The translations under genes and the position numbers were made by a program. From Lachnospiraceae bacterium (lineage in GTDB: Bacteria; Bacillota; Clostridia; Lachnospirales; Lachnospiraceae), in the NCBI GenBank assembly GCA_017614155.1, contig JAGACK010000008.1, positions 45,424 through 109,423 on the forward strand: a stretch of 64,000 nucleotides of DNA. The letters run 5' to 3'. Positions 26,066 to 35,386 of this stretch are shown here, one piece after another (within the stretch, counting starts at the first letter, position 1; the number at the start of each line of letters is the position of its first letter). The notes beneath the pieces are model-generated. The model was not told the DNA's origin. It did not search any database and was given only the letters and a program-made list of their open reading frames with translations.

Positions 26066-28260
26066 CTGCAGCTGATCCTTACATAGGCTCCTTTTTTTAC
26101 GCCTTTGAGCTTTGATACATACGAAGCACTCTTCTTTGTACCTTCAAGCGTATTTGCAATATCATCAAACATATCATCAGGTATCATCGACAGCTTGTAA
26201 TCCACCATGATCTTCGTCCCGGGAAGGACCTTTTCCATGATGATTTGGGGATCATCAGTATCATACATGACAGTCCCGTCAGAAAAGACCATTCCGTTTA
26301 CCTTTGCCTCTGTTTCTTCTTTTCCGTTTTTCAGGCTGTACAGCTTCATCAAGCATCTGTAGTCAGTGGGATCTATGCGAAGCATCCTGCACCCGTCGGG
26401 AACCGTCAGTTCAAATCTGATCCTGTTATCCTCCTCCATGACAACATCCGCATACCGGACATCTGTTTCATTAAAGCCCTCTCCCATGTCCAGATACTGC
26501 TTGACTCTCATTATCCTCGGAATAAGCCCGGCACTTTTTACTGCCCGGTCAAGGATTACCACATCCCTGCCAAACAGCGAATACAGTTCCGGAAGGGTAA
26601 CCCTGTCTCCTTTGATGTAAAGCTGGAAATTGTGTTCCATCACGGCAAAGACAGCCTTCATCTCATCATTTATGCCCGCCGCCGAAAAAAGATCCAGACC
26701 GTCAAAAGCACCGCTGCCTGTTTCCCTTGTATAATAAAAGACAGCCCTGTATATCACAAAATCCACCGGGATGGGAAAATCAAAAGTCCATTCGTAATCT
26801 ATTATATTCCACCATTTATCACAGATGATGTTCGTAAAGATCATGTCCACATCCGTGACCGGCATACATTTAAGTCCCTCCGGGACATCTGCATTTCCGA
26901 AGATCTCCGTAAATCTTTCCGATGGCGAAAAATCTGTCATATCCCTGGCGCTGCGGAGTGTATCGCAAAAGCTTTTTATCACCATCAGCGCATCATCCGT
27001 CCTTTTTTCATTGCGGCAAATGTTCAGTTCATCCTCCAGGGTCGGACCGTTCAGATATTCAAACTCGAGCTTTTTCAGGTTTCCGTCCCCGTCATTTATC
27101 CTTTTTAATGCGTTAGGCCTGAACTTGGTCCCGGAAAGGACAGATGAAAGCCTTTCATATGATCTTGCCATGTTTTCAAGGTGTCCCCTGGCACTGTCAT
27201 TTGCCGGATATTTTGATATGACCCTTTCTCCTTCGGATGTTTCCTCAAGATCGGTACGGATCTGACGTTCCTGCCTGCGCTCGATGGAATGTCTGCTGTA
27301 GAGCACCTTCCCCGGAGCCATTCCCCGATCAGCCTTTCCGTTTTCCATCACTGCCAGAAATGAATTCGAAAAGAATGAAAAGCTGCCCTCTCTTATCAGT
27401 TCGTCAAAGGCTTTTGCTTCGTCAAAGGCCCTGAACCTGTCGCGGTCAAAGTTATATCCGCATTCCGAAAGTTCGGAAACGCGGGGCAGCCTTTTATCCG
27501 AATAAATCGTCACGGGAAGCTTGTAATCGGGAAAAGGATAATAGAATTCACAGGAAAGACCGGACCCTTCGGCAAGCCTGCACAACCCCTCTCTTGAAAA
27601 TGTCCTTACTTCATCCGTGTCCGGATATCCCTCAATACCGGAATAGTATCCTCCCGTGTGATCCTCCCTGCAGCCGGCAAAATATTTGAGACCGTATTTA
27701 TTCTCAATGGCTGTTATTATCTTTCCGCCATCCTTCAGATGCTTTTTCAGCATCATGATCATCCGACCGTACGGATCCTCCATTCCGATATAGCTGCCTG
27801 CATATTCGAGCACGCCTATGAGAAAGATATAGTCATATTTTTCTTCAAGATCTTCTTCGATATCCTTGAAATTCCCGACCCGGATCAGGATATTATCCAT
27901 ATCCCTGTGTCTTTCGGCATTTATCATGCTTCGTTTTTTTGACAGTTCTATACAGGTAACCTTTCCTGCCTTTTTTGAAAGCGCACCCGTTATGGCTCCG
28001 CATCCCGAGCCCACCTCCAGGACACTGTCATTTTTTGACACCGGAAGGAAATCAATGATATTCTCCCTGATATCCGACAGATGATACAGCATGCTCCAGC
28101 TCCCGCTTTGAGAGATGAGGCGGTTGTATTCCTCCTGTCCGTGCTCCTTTACGGTTCGAAGGAGCATCTCCTCTGCCTCCCCTTCGCTGTAGAGATCCTC
28201 TCCGGGATAGAATCGCAGATCCATCTTCACTTTTCCGATATATTCCAGTCTTTCATCCAT
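26062..28260 (-). CDS. Methyltransferase-kinase, WbdD-like (probable chain terminator)
   Basis: 732 residues. The N-terminal part is a class I SAM methyltransferase: motif I VLEVGSGCGAI at 80-90, acidic CIELS at the end of strand two, and YDYIFLIGVLEY near 142-153. Residues 320-520 resemble an atypical small-molecule kinase: a lysine in ISKYP (350), a Glu-rich helix, then DVDMIFTN at 470-477, which has the Asp-x4-Asn spacing of a catalytic loop, and IIDYEW (486-491) at the place of the metal-binding Asp. The C-terminal 160 residues are beta-rich. E. coli WbdD has the same order and caps O9a chains with phosphate and methyl groups. The gene sits beside a Wzt with a C-terminal domain, as in O9a. 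The kinase call is inference from motifs. Overlaps wzt by 8 bases. Confidence 0.68.
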   Translation of the reverse strand: MDERLEYIGKVKMDLRFYPGEDLYSEGEAEEMLLRTVKEHGQEEYNRLISQSGSWSMLYHLSDIRENIIDFLPVSKNDSVLEVGSGCGAITGALSKKAGKVTCIELSKKRSMINAERHRDMDNILIRVGNFKDIEEDLEEKYDYIFLIGVLEYAGSYIGMEDPYGRMIMMLKKHLKDGGKIITAIENKYGLKYFAGCREDHTGGYYSGIEGYPDTDEVRTFSREGLCRLAEGSGLSCEFYYPFPDYKLPVTIYSDKRLPRVSELSECGYNFDRDRFRAFDEAKAFDELIREGSFSFFSNSFLAVMENGKADRGMAPGKVLYSRHSIERRQERQIRTDLEETSEGERVISKYPANDSARGHLENMARSYERLSSVLSGTKFRPNALKRINDGDGNLKKLEFEYLNGPTLEDELNICRNEKRTDDALMVIKSFCDTLRSARDMTDFSPSERFTEIFGNADVPEGLKCMPVTDVDMIFTNIICDKWWNIIDYEWTFDFPIPVDFVIYRAVFYYTRETGSGAFDGLDLFSAAGINDEMKAVFAVMEHNFQLYIKGDRVTLPELYSLFGRDVVILDRAVKSAGLIPRIMRVKQYLDMGEGFNETDVRYADVVMEEDNRIRFELTVPDGCRMLRIDPTDYRCLMKLYSLKNGKEETEAKVNGMVFSDGTVMYDTDDPQIIMEKVLPGTKIMVDYKLSMIPDDMFDDIANTLEGTKKSASYVSKLKGVKKGAYVRISCR

Positions 28261-29548
28261 TGCTTTTTTCGATGCTCACTTTTGAATCCATGTCGTAATA
28301 CCCAACCGTGTCCTTTGACGATATCACCTGAATGCTGAAGATATCATACAGTCTGTGATATACCGTGAAATTTCCCTCCCTGTATCCGACCAGGCCGAGT
28401 GAAACCAGATATTCCCCGCCCTGCAGGAACATGTTCTGTGTAAATGTGACGGTCAGAACATCCCCCTTTTCAAACTCTCCTGTGGGGATCTTTTCAAACA
28501 TCGTATTCGTTCCCGTGATCTCCACTCCCATCCTGTCCTTTATCGAAAGGGCCACGATGGGTTCGCTGACATGTTCTTCAAATACCGCCCTGACCTTCAC
28601 GGTATACGGATCTTTTTTTATTACCGTATTCGTTATATTCCCCGAGCTGTCGATCAGGCAGAAATCCTCTATCCTTGCCATACCGTTACCGTAGCTGTCG
28701 TTTGAGGGATTCAGTGACAGCCGGGATTTCCACATACCGTCCGCAGCATTTCCGCCTTTTTTCCCTTCGTTATCCGAATCTTTCGTCTCTTCGCTTCCCG
28801 ACATCCTTGAATCAATCTGATCCACAAGCACCTTTTTGTACATGTCGATCATCTCCTTCGGTCTTCCCTCCCCGATCTTTTTTCCTCTGTCAAGAAGCAC
28901 CACTCTGTCACAATACTTGTTGATGCTGGTCAGATCGTGACTTACGAACAGGATCGTCTTTCCCTGATCCTTGAACTCCTCGAATTTGTGATAGCATTTA
29001 TTCTGAAAAAACACATCACCCACCGAAAGAGCTTCGTCAACTATCAGTATCTCGGGATCGATATTGATCGCGACGGCAAAAGCAAGCCTTACAAACATTC
29101 CGCTCGAATATGTTTTTACCTTCTGATGAACAAACTCCCCTATATCCGCAAAATCAAGGATGCTCTGCAGTTTCTCATCTATCTCCTGCTTCGAAAAACC
29201 GCTCATGGTACCGTTCAGGTAAACATTCTCAAGACCTGTAAACTCCATGTTAAACCCGGCTCCAAGTTCCAGAAGCGCAGACAGCCTTCCTCTGATATCC
29301 ACTGTTCCCGATGTCGGACTCAGGACCCCGGTTATTATCTTTAATATGGTGGATTTTCCGGACCCGTTCGTCCCTATTATCCCGACAGTCTCGCCCTTAT
29401 TAACAGTCAGGTTTACATCCTTTAAGGCATAATGCTCATGATAGAGCTTACGCCTGGTAAGTCCCAGAGAGTCCTTCAGACGATCGTTCTGCCTGTCGTA
29501 CAGCTTATACATTTTGTCGAGATGCTCGATCCTTATTACTTCGTCCAT
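28253..29548 (-). CDS. wzt: Polysaccharide ABC exporter ATPase with C-terminal glycan-recognition domain (Wzt-like)
   Basis: 431 residues. The nucleotide-binding domain (about 1-245) has Walker A GTNGSGKST, the signature YSSGM, Walker B ILIVDEALSVGD and switch histidine in FVSHD. A charged linker (about 250-275) leads to a beta-sandwich of about 150 residues that fits the Wzt C-terminal family; in the O9a system this domain reads the capped end of the chain before export. The presence of this extension next to a WbdD-like gene supports export of a capped polymer. AAGGT precedes the ATG, and the permease gene ends 42 bases upstream. Confidence 0.92.
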   Translation of the reverse strand: MDEVIRIEHLDKMYKLYDRQNDRLKDSLGLTRRKLYHEHYALKDVNLTVNKGETVGIIGTNGSGKSTILKIITGVLSPTSGTVDIRGRLSALLELGAGFNMEFTGLENVYLNGTMSGFSKQEIDEKLQSILDFADIGEFVHQKVKTYSSGMFVRLAFAVAINIDPEILIVDEALSVGDVFFQNKCYHKFEEFKDQGKTILFVSHDLTSINKYCDRVVLLDRGKKIGEGRPKEMIDMYKKVLVDQIDSRMSGSEETKDSDNEGKKGGNAADGMWKSRLSLNPSNDSYGNGMARIEDFCLIDSSGNITNTVIKKDPYTVKVRAVFEEHVSEPIVALSIKDRMGVEITGTNTMFEKIPTGEFEKGDVLTVTFTQNMFLQGGEYLVSLGLVGYREGNFTVYHRLYDIFSIQVISSKDTVGYYDMDSKVSIEKSNG

Positions 29549-29590
29549 ATCTACCTTTTATGCAAAATTTATCTGCCAACGGAATTTCTC

Positions 29591-30568
29591 TTACAGTATG
29601 TCCGCAAAATGAACCTTCAGCCTCTTGAATACCAATGCTCCGAACAGGAACATAACTACCGTAAAGATCCAGAAATATGCGGTTGAGTAAAAATGTTCCC
29701 AAAACCACATCCTGTCAAGCAGAGCCATCCTGTATCCGTCAACCAGATAATACACGGGGTTAAGCTTGAAGACTATCTGCCAGGGCCTTGACAGGCTTTC
29801 AATATCCCACATGATCGGAGTGATCCACACGCCGACCTGAAGCACAATGCTTATGATCTGTCCCAGATCTCTGAAAAAGACAACAACCGAACAGGTGATA
29901 TAACTCATTCCCAGCACCAGCAGAAACGCGCAGAATGAAAAATAGATTATCTGTATCCAGTAAACATTCGGAAAATATCCGTTCAATACCAGCAGTATCA
30001 GTGTTACGGCTACCAGAAAAACATGAACGAAAAAAGAGGAAATTATCTTGATTATGGGCAGTATGCTTATCTTGAAAACCACCTTTTTTACAAGATACTG
30101 ATAGGAAAGAAGAGCGCTGGTCCCCTGACCCAGGGCATCGGCAAAAAAGAACCACGGTACTATCCCGACGATCAGCCATAGTACAAAGGGATATCCGGTC
30201 TGAGACGAGGGAGCCCTGCCGCCTATCGTAAAAACAAACCAGTAGACCAGAACACTTACGACCGGCTGGACAAATGCCCATACAACACCCAGGTATGATC
30301 CTGCATGTTTTGACTTGAAATCATTCTTTGCAAGCTTCCAGATCAGCTCCCTGTTTTGAAAGAGCTCGGCCGGAAGTATGACTATCCTGTCATAAAACCT
30401 GACAAAGATCGAAAAAGCTGCCACTAGCATGGCGACTGAGATCACCTTTTTGACATTCTCCTGTACCGGTACGGCAAAAGGATTCCTGTGAAAAAGAATA
30501 TATGATACCCATATAAGCATCAGTACCGCTGCTATGGCAACTGTCTTTTTTTTCGATATCATCTTCAA
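29591..30568 (-). CDS. wzm: Polysaccharide ABC exporter permease (Wzm-like)
   Basis: 325 residues of the ABC-2 permease type. Two N-terminal hydrophobic segments (about 10-27 and 42-58) are followed by the core, starting with ELIWKLAKNDFKSKHAGSYLG, the amphipathic entry helix of Wzm/TagG proteins, and six membrane helices. QVGVWITPIMWD near 253 and KLNPVYYLVDGYR near 280 are conserved in the family. The N-terminal extra helices are longer than in E. coli Wzm. The start is probably the TTG at 30568, with AGGA eight bases before it; ATG at 30562 is the alternative. It forms the membrane channel for the Wzt ATPase. Confidence 0.92.
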   Translation of the reverse strand: MKMISKKKTVAIAAVLMLIWVSYILFHRNPFAVPVQENVKKVISVAMLVAAFSIFVRFYDRIVILPAELFQNRELIWKLAKNDFKSKHAGSYLGVVWAFVQPVVSVLVYWFVFTIGGRAPSSQTGYPFVLWLIVGIVPWFFFADALGQGTSALLSYQYLVKKVVFKISILPIIKIISSFFVHVFLVAVTLILLVLNGYFPNVYWIQIIYFSFCAFLLVLGMSYITCSVVVFFRDLGQIISIVLQVGVWITPIMWDIESLSRPWQIVFKLNPVYYLVDGYRMALLDRMWFWEHFYSTAYFWIFTVVMFLFGALVFKRLKVHFADIL

Positions 30569-31125
30569 AGATCTGTTCCTGCCCTGTAACCGGCTATTCC
30601 TTTCCAGTTTAAGTCTCTTTCGATGATGTTGAGCTTCATGTCAAGCCGGGGCCACTCTATCCCCACCTCGGGATCGTCGTATCTGATCCCGCCCTCATCA
30701 CCGGGATGATAAAAATCACTGCACTTATAAGCAAATTCGGCGATGTCCGACAGCACCAAAAATCCATGGGCAAAGTTTTTAGGTATGAAAAGCTGCTTTT
30801 TATTCTCAGCGGAAAGAACCGTGCCGAACCACTTTCCAAAGGTCTTTGATCCTTCCCTCAGGTCTATTACCGCATCAAACACCTCTCCCCTTATGACCCT
30901 TACCAGCTTGTCCTGCGGATGATTTATCTGAAAATGCATTCCCCTCAGGACACCCCTGACTGATGAAGACTGATTATCCTGAACAAAACTGACATCTATC
31001 CCCTCTTCTGCAAAGTCATTGTAATTGTATGACTCCATGAAGTACCCGCGTTCATCCCCGAAAACCTGCGGAGTTATTACTTTTACTCCCTCTATGGGGC
31101 ATGTTTCTACCGTTATCTTTCCCAT
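30565..31125 (-). CDS. rfbC: dTDP-4-dehydrorhamnose 3,5-epimerase
   Basis: 186 residues, the usual length. It has the cupin fold of RfbC: ERGYFMESYNYNDF near 25-38, the active histidine in RGMHFQ near 63, the DKLVRVIRGEVFDAVIDLR block near 72-90, and FIPKNFAHGFLVLSD near 115-129. It converts dTDP-4-keto-6-deoxyglucose to dTDP-4-keto-rhamnose. With RfbA and RfbB in the same operon, three of the four steps to dTDP-rhamnose are encoded here; the final reductase RfbD is not in the window. GGGAG and AAGGA precede the ATG. Its stop overlaps the TTG start of wzm. Confidence 0.96.
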   Translation of the reverse strand: MGKITVETCPIEGVKVITPQVFGDERGYFMESYNYNDFAEEGIDVSFVQDNQSSSVRGVLRGMHFQINHPQDKLVRVIRGEVFDAVIDLREGSKTFGKWFGTVLSAENKKQLFIPKNFAHGFLVLSDIAEFAYKCSDFYHPGDEGGIRYDDPEVGIEWPRLDMKLNIIERDLNWKGIAGYRAGTDL

Positions 31126-31130
31126 TATCC

Positions 31131-32351
31131 TTATCTCCCTACTACCAGATCCATGTCAACAAAGCCTTCTATCCCGTCAACACTTCCTTTTGATGTATAC
31201 TGCCAGATGGAATATCTTCCGTTATAGTCAGGCCTTTCAACTCTGTACTGTGCCAGCCAGATATCATAATCCTCAAGCCTTGCTGTATCTATCTTTTTTG
31301 TAAGCCAGTTCTTGTTGGCATAAACACCGGCTTTGTAGCCCATGCTGTTTAATGTGCTGCAGAACGCTATAATGTTTTCCGTTCTCAGATTTATATCCAG
31401 CCCGTCAGCTCTTCCTGCAATGCTTCCGCTGCTCTCAACATCAAGATATACCGGCAGGCTCAGTTCATCCGGGCTTATCAGGGCTGCCACGGCTGCAGCT
31501 TCTTCAGACGCTTCCGTGGGATTTACAGCCTGTGTGAAAAAATACAATCCTATCTTTATTCCGGCTTCCTTTGCGCCTGCGAAATTCTTTTCAAAATACG
31601 GATCCTTTACCAGAACTCCGGTAGAAGATCCCCTGTATCCGGCTCTTATTATGGCATAATCAATGCCCGCAGCCTTTACTCTTTTCCAGTCTATATCCTT
31701 TTGGTATTTTGAGACATCTATGCCTATGCTTCCTCCGGCCAGATCATAAGTACTGTTGTCAGGTCCTTCCGTTTCCAGATCCGCCTCTTCATTTACGGCA
31801 GTATCCTCCTTTGAAGCATCGACCTCGGATTCATCTACCATTATCTTTCTGATATCATTTACTGCGGTCAGCCTGATGCTGTTCCTGACAGTTATGACGG
31901 ATGTTCCCGCCCCTCCTACCGATACCTCATATTTTCCGGGATTTACTTTTTCGACATAGACAATGCCGTCCTCATCATCATCCTCGTAAAAGCTTTCTCT
32001 GCCTTCTTCATCCCTGATGTCAGCCTGCCATCTTTCTCCCTTTGCCGCTGCCCCGCTGCTGTCAAGGATGCGTATGAGCATGTCTGAGTCAACTGATGAT
32101 AAAAGGAGTAAATATCCCGTATCCGTTCCGCCTTTTACATCCTGCTCTTCTCCGACCTCAACCCCCACATCCTCAAGGGAAAGATCCTCTCTTTCTCTTC
32201 TTTCTACCGGTACCGCCTGCCTGACGCCGTCCGGATCTTCTTTTCCGTCCCTGTGACCATCCTTCAACATTCCGGCAACGATCAGGGTAATAAGGAGCAG
32301 AACATTGATGCTTATGAAAACAGCTGCGACAGCCCTGTATTTAGAGCCCAT
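31131..32351 (-). CDS. Membrane-anchored GH25 family muramidase-like protein
   Basis: 406 residues. One membrane helix (about 8-30) is followed by an acidic linker, a small beta domain (about 75-165) and a C-terminal GH25 lysozyme domain (about 205-406). The catalytic pattern is visible: [13 protein letters not shown] at the start and YLDVES near 303, which holds the DxE acid pair. GH25 enzymes cut the MurNAc-GlcNAc bond of peptidoglycan. Its position between rfbA and rfbC within an export operon suggests local wall remodelling as polymer leaves the cell (inference). The start overlaps the rfbA stop by 11 bases, with no separate ribosome site, so it depends on coupling. A second GH25 gene lies at 39059. 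Confidence 0.88.
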   Translation of the reverse strand: MGSKYRAVAAVFISINVLLLITLIVAGMLKDGHRDGKEDPDGVRQAVPVERREREDLSLEDVGVEVGEEQDVKGGTDTGYLLLLSSVDSDMLIRILDSSGAAAKGERWQADIRDEEGRESFYEDDDEDGIVYVEKVNPGKYEVSVGGAGTSVITVRNSIRLTAVNDIRKIMVDESEVDASKEDTAVNEEADLETEGPDNSTYDLAGGSIGIDVSKYQKDIDWKRVKAAGIDYAIIRAGYRGSSTGVLVKDPYFEKNFAGAKEAGIKIGLYFFTQAVNPTEASEEAAAVAALISPDELSLPVYLDVESSGSIAGRADGLDINLRTENIIAFCSTLNSMGYKAGVYANKNWLTKKIDTARLEDYDIWLAQYRVERPDYNGRYSIWQYTSKGSVDGIEGFVDMDLVVGR

Positions 32352-33210
32352 TTGCTATATCAAGCAGATACTGCCCATATGCCGTTTTTTTGAGAGGTTC
32401 GGCAAGCCTTAAAAGCTGCTCCCTGTCTATGAACCCCCTGTTGTAAGCGATCTCTTCTATACATGAAATATACAGGCCCTGCCGTTTCTGAAAAGCAGAT
32501 ACAAAGTCCGCGGCATCCAGCAGACTGTCATGATTTCCCGTATCGAGCCATGCAAAACCCCTGCCCAGAGTCTCGACATACAGTTCACCGCGACTTAAGT
32601 ATTCATTGTTCACGCTTGTGATCTCAAGCTCGCCTCTTTCGGAGGGCTTTACATTCCGAGCGATCTCAACGACATCATTATCATAAAAATACAGCCCGGG
32701 AACGGCATAATTTGACCGGGGTTTTTCCGGCTTTTCTTCGATCGAAACAGCCTTCCCGTTTTCATCGATCTCGACCACACCGTATTCCCTCGGATCTTTT
32801 ACATAGTAGCCGAATATGGTCGCGCCTTTCTTTCTCATAGCCGCATTCTTCAGCGTATTCGAAAAACTGGTCCCGTAAAAGATATTATCTCCGAGGACCA
32901 TTGCTACATTATCATCTCCTATAAACCCGGCTCCGATTATGAATGCCTCAGCAAGTCCTCTGGGCTCCTTCTGTTCGGCATATGACATCGAAAGCCCAAG
33001 CTGTGATCCGTCACCAAACAGTTCCCTGAAAACAGGAAGATCCCGCGGAGTAGAGATCAGAAGGATCTCCCTGATCCCCGCAAGCATCAGTGTCGAAAGC
33101 GGGTAATAGATCATCGGTTTGTCATACACCGGCATGATCTGCTTTGAAACTGCTTTTGTGAGCGGGTAAAGCCTCGTTCCAGAACCACCCGCGAGAATAA
33201 TTCCCTTCAT
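32341..33210 (-). CDS. rfbA: Glucose-1-phosphate thymidylyltransferase
   Basis: 289 residues from the ATG at 33210; the in-frame upstream ATG is ignored because GAGG lies seven bases before 33210 and the family starts at MKGIILAGG. Motifs: [11 protein letters not shown] at 8-18, the magnesium-binding LGDNIFYG near 108, and [12 protein letters not shown] near 220. It joins glucose-1-phosphate and dTTP to dTDP-glucose. It takes the product of the phosphoglucomutase at 20529. It lies 54 bases after rfbB in the same operon. Confidence 0.97.
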   Translation of the reverse strand: MKGIILAGGSGTRLYPLTKAVSKQIMPVYDKPMIYYPLSTLMLAGIREILLISTPRDLPVFRELFGDGSQLGLSMSYAEQKEPRGLAEAFIIGAGFIGDDNVAMVLGDNIFYGTSFSNTLKNAAMRKKGATIFGYYVKDPREYGVVEIDENGKAVSIEEKPEKPRSNYAVPGLYFYDNDVVEIARNVKPSERGELEITSVNNEYLSRGELYVETLGRGFAWLDTGNHDSLLDAADFVSAFQKRQGLYISCIEEIAYNRGFIDREQLLRLAEPLKKTAYGQYLLDIANGL

Positions 33211-33264
33211 TGTGAATCCTCTTTTCAGCATCAATGTAAGCTGTTTAAAACTTTGCCAGACTTA

Positions 33265-34344
33265 CTACACATTATACATTTTTGAGTAATAATTCTGGTA
33301 ATCTCCGCTCGTAACATTTTTGAACCACTCTTCGTTTTCGAGATACCATTTTATCGTCAGCCTGATGCCTTCCTCAAAACATGTTTCCGGCTCCCATGAA
33401 AGTTCCTTTTTAATCTTGTCCGGAGCTATGGCATATCTCCTGTCATGTCCTTTTCTGTCTTCCACATAGGTGATGAGATCCCTTGAAACATTTTTCTTTC
33501 TCTCATCGCTGTCAGGCAGGATATCCAACAGGGTATCGATTATGATGCCCACTATCTCTATATTCTGTTTTTCATTATGTCCGCCGATGTTGTAGGTCTG
33601 CCCGATCCTTCCCTTTTCGATGACCATGTCGATGCCCTTGCAGTGATCCTTTACATAGAGCCAGTCCCTCACATTTTTTCCGTCTCCGTAAACCGGCAGT
33701 TTTTTCCCGCTCAGGGCATTATTGATCATCAGCGGTATCAGTTTTTCAGGGAACTGATACGGTCCGTAGTTATTGGAACAGTTCGTTATATTCGCCGGGA
33801 ACCCATAGGTGTCCATATATGCCTTTACCAGCAGGTCCGAAGAAGCCTTGCTCGCGGAATACGGACTGTGAGGATCGTAAGGAGTCGTTTCGTAAAAGTA
33901 ATCATCAGGGTCTGAAAGCGAACCGTAAACTTCGTCTGTCGACACATGCAGGAATTTTTTTCCTTCCCTGTAGCTCCCGTCTTCTTTTTCCCATGCTCCT
34001 CTTGCAGCATTCAGCAGGACGCAGGTCCCCAGCACATTTGTCTGCACAAAGACCCCGGGATCCCGTATACTCCTGTCTACATGCGATTCAGCCGCAAAAT
34101 GGACTACTCTGTCTATATCGTTTTCATCAAATATCCTGTTGATCGCATCACTGTCAGTGATATCTGCTTTTACAAAGCTGTAGTTTTCCCTGTCCGACAC
34201 ACTTTTAAGGTTTTCAAGGTTGCCGGCATATGTCAGGGCATCAACATTTATGATCCTGATGCTGTCGCCGTACTTTTCAAACATGTAATGAATGAAGTTG
34301 GAACCGATAAACCCGGCTCCTCCCGTCACCAGATATGTGATCAT
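33265..34344 (-). CDS. rfbB: dTDP-glucose 4,6-dehydratase
   Basis: 359 residues from the ATG at 34344; GGAGG lies five bases before it, and a TTG four codons upstream overlaps that site. It is an extended short-chain dehydrogenase: NAD motif GGAGFIG near 8-14, HVSTDEVYG near 130, and the catalytic YSASK near 168-172. It turns dTDP-glucose into dTDP-4-keto-6-deoxyglucose. It is the first gene of the surface polysaccharide operon and has a promoter about 50-75 bases upstream. Confidence 0.97.
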   Translation of the reverse strand: MITYLVTGGAGFIGSNFIHYMFEKYGDSIRIINVDALTYAGNLENLKSVSDRENYSFVKADITDSDAINRIFDENDIDRVVHFAAESHVDRSIRDPGVFVQTNVLGTCVLLNAARGAWEKEDGSYREGKKFLHVSTDEVYGSLSDPDDYFYETTPYDPHSPYSASKASSDLLVKAYMDTYGFPANITNCSNNYGPYQFPEKLIPLMINNALSGKKLPVYGDGKNVRDWLYVKDHCKGIDMVIEKGRIGQTYNIGGHNEKQNIEIVGIIIDTLLDILPDSDERKKNVSRDLITYVEDRKGHDRRYAIAPDKIKKELSWEPETCFEEGIRLTIKWYLENEEWFKNVTSGDYQNYYSKMYNV

Positions 34345-34391
34345 CTCATCCTCCAAAATTTAATGCTTTCAGCACAAAACACAATCATTCT

Positions 34392-34420
34392 ATTTTACCA
34401 CTAAACAAAAGCAACTTCAA
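34392..34420 (-). promoter_or_regulatory. Promoter of the surface polysaccharide operon
   Basis: On the minus strand TTGAAG (34415-34420), 17 bases and TAAAAT (34392-34397), ahead of rfbB. It lies in the 91-base gap after the preceding glycosyltransferase, so the operon can be switched on independently of the HD-GYP pair. Confidence 0.65.
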
Positions 34421-34435
34421 ACCGGATAAAAGCCC

Positions 34436-35386
34436 CTACAATCCGCGTTTTTCAAGATATCTTTGCGGATACTCCCCGGCATATTTTGAGCACAGCAGAG
34501 GTTCGGTTTCATATGCGGCATTGTAATACCATATTCCCGCCTCCTCCTCATCTTTGTTTTCCCGAAAATACTCTCCCAGTTCAAACGCCGTTTCAGAGCA
34601 TGCCCCCAGGGCTGCCGCACGAAGCGCATATTTACAGAACTTTTCTTTGTCTCCCTTTGTCCTGAACGCCCTCATCAGTACAAAAAGGTCCTCTTTCAGG
34701 TCATTTTCATCTGTCTCTTTCTCAACAAGCTTTAAAAAATAAGGAGCCGCTTCCCTGAAATCTTCATCTGTTCCGGAAACGGCAAGCTCCCTTGCATACA
34801 TCCTGACGAGTCTGTCGTCAAGATCCCCCTCTCTTTCAAGGGTCCTTGTAAAAAGCCCGAAGTCTCTTTTGCTGTGAAGTCCCTGCGGCTTATGTATGAT
34901 CTCTATATCACTGTCATATATCACGGGATCCAGGCGCACGGCTTCATGCACGCTCCCCTCCCATACGAAGTTCCTGACCCTTTTGTACAGTTTGGGACGC
35001 AGCTCGCTGTCAAAATTATATGTGGTATTGTACTCAAGCTGGTTTTTATAAACCATCTGCACGATGTCGATCTCGGGAAGAAGGACCTCCTTCAGCTGCC
35101 TGAATGCTTCTATGTTCTTTTCATCCATGATTTCATCGGCATCTGCAGAGAAAATATAATCCATGCTGCACAATCCGAACGCAAAATTTCTCGCTTTTGC
35201 AAAATCATCAACCCACCTGAAGTCATATATCCTGTCCGTATATCTTTTTGCGACCTCTTTTGTGGCATCTTCAGAGCCTGTATCCACTATCACTATCTCG
35301 TCGCCTATCTCCTTCAGACAGTCGAGACACCTTCCCAGGATCTTCTCTTCATTTTTGACTATCATGCAGACGCTTATCGTTATCAT
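34436..35386 (-). CDS. SunS-type family 2 glycosyltransferase with helical C-terminus
   Basis: 316 residues from the ATG at 35386. The track of upstream in-frame residues has no family match, and ATG 35386 overlaps the HD-GYP stop as ATGA. The GT-A domain (1-220) begins ISVCMIVKNEEK, has VDTGSEDAT near 38 and SADADEI near 80 as the metal site, and a WEGSVHE block near 140. Residues 225-316 are helical and TPR-like. Similar proteins glycosylate peptides or build short glycans. It is translationally coupled to the c-di-GMP phosphodiesterase-like gene and so may be part of the same response. Confidence 0.82.
   Translation of the reverse strand: MITISVCMIVKNEEKILGRCLDCLKEIGDEIVIVDTGSEDATKEVAKRYTDRIYDFRWVDDFAKARNFAFGLCSMDYIFSADADEIMDEKNIEAFRQLKEVLLPEIDIVQMVYKNQLEYNTTYNFDSELRPKLYKRVRNFVWEGSVHEAVRLDPVIYDSDIEIIHKPQGLHSKRDFGLFTRTLEREGDLDDRLVRMYARELAVSGTDEDFREAAPYFLKLVEKETDENDLKEDLFVLMRAFRTKGDKEKFCKYALRAAALGACSETAFELGEYFRENKDEEEAGIWYYNAAYETEPLLCSKYAGEYPQRYLEKRGL

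Noticed and set aside
14122-34344. Horizontally acquired island with mobile ends
   Set aside because: Polysaccharide loci are often acquired, but I see no transposase, integrase, flanking direct repeat or tRNA junction here, and codon use looks like that of the neighbours by eye.
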